A DNA stretch of 64,000 nucleotides from Pseudophaeobacter profundi (GTDB lineage Bacteria; Pseudomonadota; Alphaproteobacteria; Rhodobacterales; Rhodobacteraceae), in NCBI RefSeq assembly GCF_029697505.1, contig NZ_JARJEF010000004.1:292565-356564 (forward strand). Direction: 5' to 3'. A program made the position numbers and the translations under genes. The notes beneath the pieces were generated by a model. It was not told the DNA's origin. It saw nothing but the letters and a program-made list of their open reading frames with translations, and ran no database searches. Shown one piece after another: positions 63,739 through 64,000 of this stretch (position 1 is the first letter of the stretch; every line of letters starts with the position of its first letter).

Positions 63739-63852
63739 GTCTTCAGCTCACGATCTTTGATTGCAATTCAGCGAACCTCGCCGCGACGCAGCAGATTGTC
63801 AACATGGGCTCACTGCCGCCGTTGGCCGCGCCAGCGTACCAAACCGGGACTG

Positions 63853-63907
63853 AAACCAGAGGTCAAGGTCGGCTGAGCGGGACAAAGCCGACCTCTGGTT
63901 TTTATTT
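63853..63907 (+). terminator. Orphan intrinsic terminator with alternative pairing
   Basis: AAACCAGAGGTC (63853-63864) and GACCTCTGGTTT (63890-63901) form a 12-bp stem followed by TTATTT on the plus strand. The same region offers a competing 9-bp stem, AGGTCGGCT (63866-63874) with AGCCGACCT (63886-63894). No plus-strand gene lies before it for over 2.4 kb, so it may end a small RNA; nothing else is visible in 63739-63852. Confidence 0.65.
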
Positions 63908-63976
63908 GAGGATGTCTGCTTTACAAACGGCTACCGCCTACAGACTTTAGCTAGTATCAGAAGTTAATAGGTGTTT

Positions 63977-64000
63977 ATGACAAGCTCCTTCACCACACGA
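63977..64000 (+). CDS. Possible gene start running off the window
   Basis: ATG 63977 has AGGTG seven bases upstream and an open frame (MTSSFTTR) to the window edge. Only eight codons are visible; it may equally be a chance ATG. Confidence 0.2.

Overview
The window looks like chromosomal DNA of a roseobacter-type alphaproteobacterium (family Rhodobacteraceae). This rests on a high-GC coding style (roughly 55-62 % GC in the lines I counted, apart from the right end), on families typical of that group (ScfR-like XRE/DUF2083 regulator, DUF2927 lipoprotein, DUF1127 protein, FnrL-type box, betaine genes in the order betC-betB-betA with divergent betI), and on an intergenic motif I associate with that family. 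I cannot name a species from the sequence alone. There is no phage, insertion sequence or CRISPR array; almost everything reads as stable chromosome.

Layout: 1-3.8 kb holds the end of a secreted serralysin-type protease with RTX repeats, a Bcr/CflA-type efflux pump and a ScfR-like regulator. 3.9-10 kb holds an FNR-box-preceded YdcH protein and the choline-O-sulfate to glycine betaine cluster (betCBA, divergent betI), without a choline transporter. 10-15.3 kb holds an EamA exporter, a LysE/ArgO exporter with divergent ArgP-like regulator, a nitroreductase resembling iodotyrosine deiodinase, a membrane ClpP-like protein and YebC. 15.4-21.1 kb has two SLC13 permeases with TrkA-C domains around a large FAD dehydrogenase, plus a 26-residue membrane micropeptide. 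21.3-28.7 kb is housekeeping: a TIGR00282 phosphoesterase, 5-formyl-THF cyclo-ligase, MgtE, guanine deaminase and a convergent 8-oxoguanine-type deaminase, histidinol-phosphatase and a small XRE regulator. 29-34.6 kb contains a quinone oxidoreductase, a LysR/DUF1127 pair, a Bax-inhibitor-1 protein, rpmG and the RNase P RNA. 34.6-41.5 kb has an amidase/excalibur-lipoprotein pair downstream of gatCA, a UPF0173 hydrolase, Tag, TadA and an RluB-type pseudouridine synthase.

The most system-like region is 41.6-47.4 kb: a 24-residue membrane micropeptide, XpaC, TelA, a DUF2927 lipoprotein, an SPFH protein with a C-terminal GYF-like domain and a double zinc-ribbon protein with a C-terminal membrane anchor. 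The last two resemble Bacillus YdjI and YdjG, so this looks like an envelope-stress or membrane-remodelling module in which TelA/XpaC stand where a PspA protein would be expected. 47.4-60.3 kb continues with a nitroreductase, Dtd, a Tat-exported peptide-type ABC transporter whose two ATPases are fused, a phosphodiesterase, an esterase, an acyl-CoA synthetase and an MsbA-like exporter.

The right end (60.5-64 kb) differs: after a tRNA-Gly(UCC) comes an acetyltransferase-like gene preceded by G8 and G11 tracts, then a less GC-rich ktrAB potassium-uptake pair in which ktrB carries an in-frame amber codon 52 codons before its natural end, and an intrinsic terminator with no visible gene in front of it.
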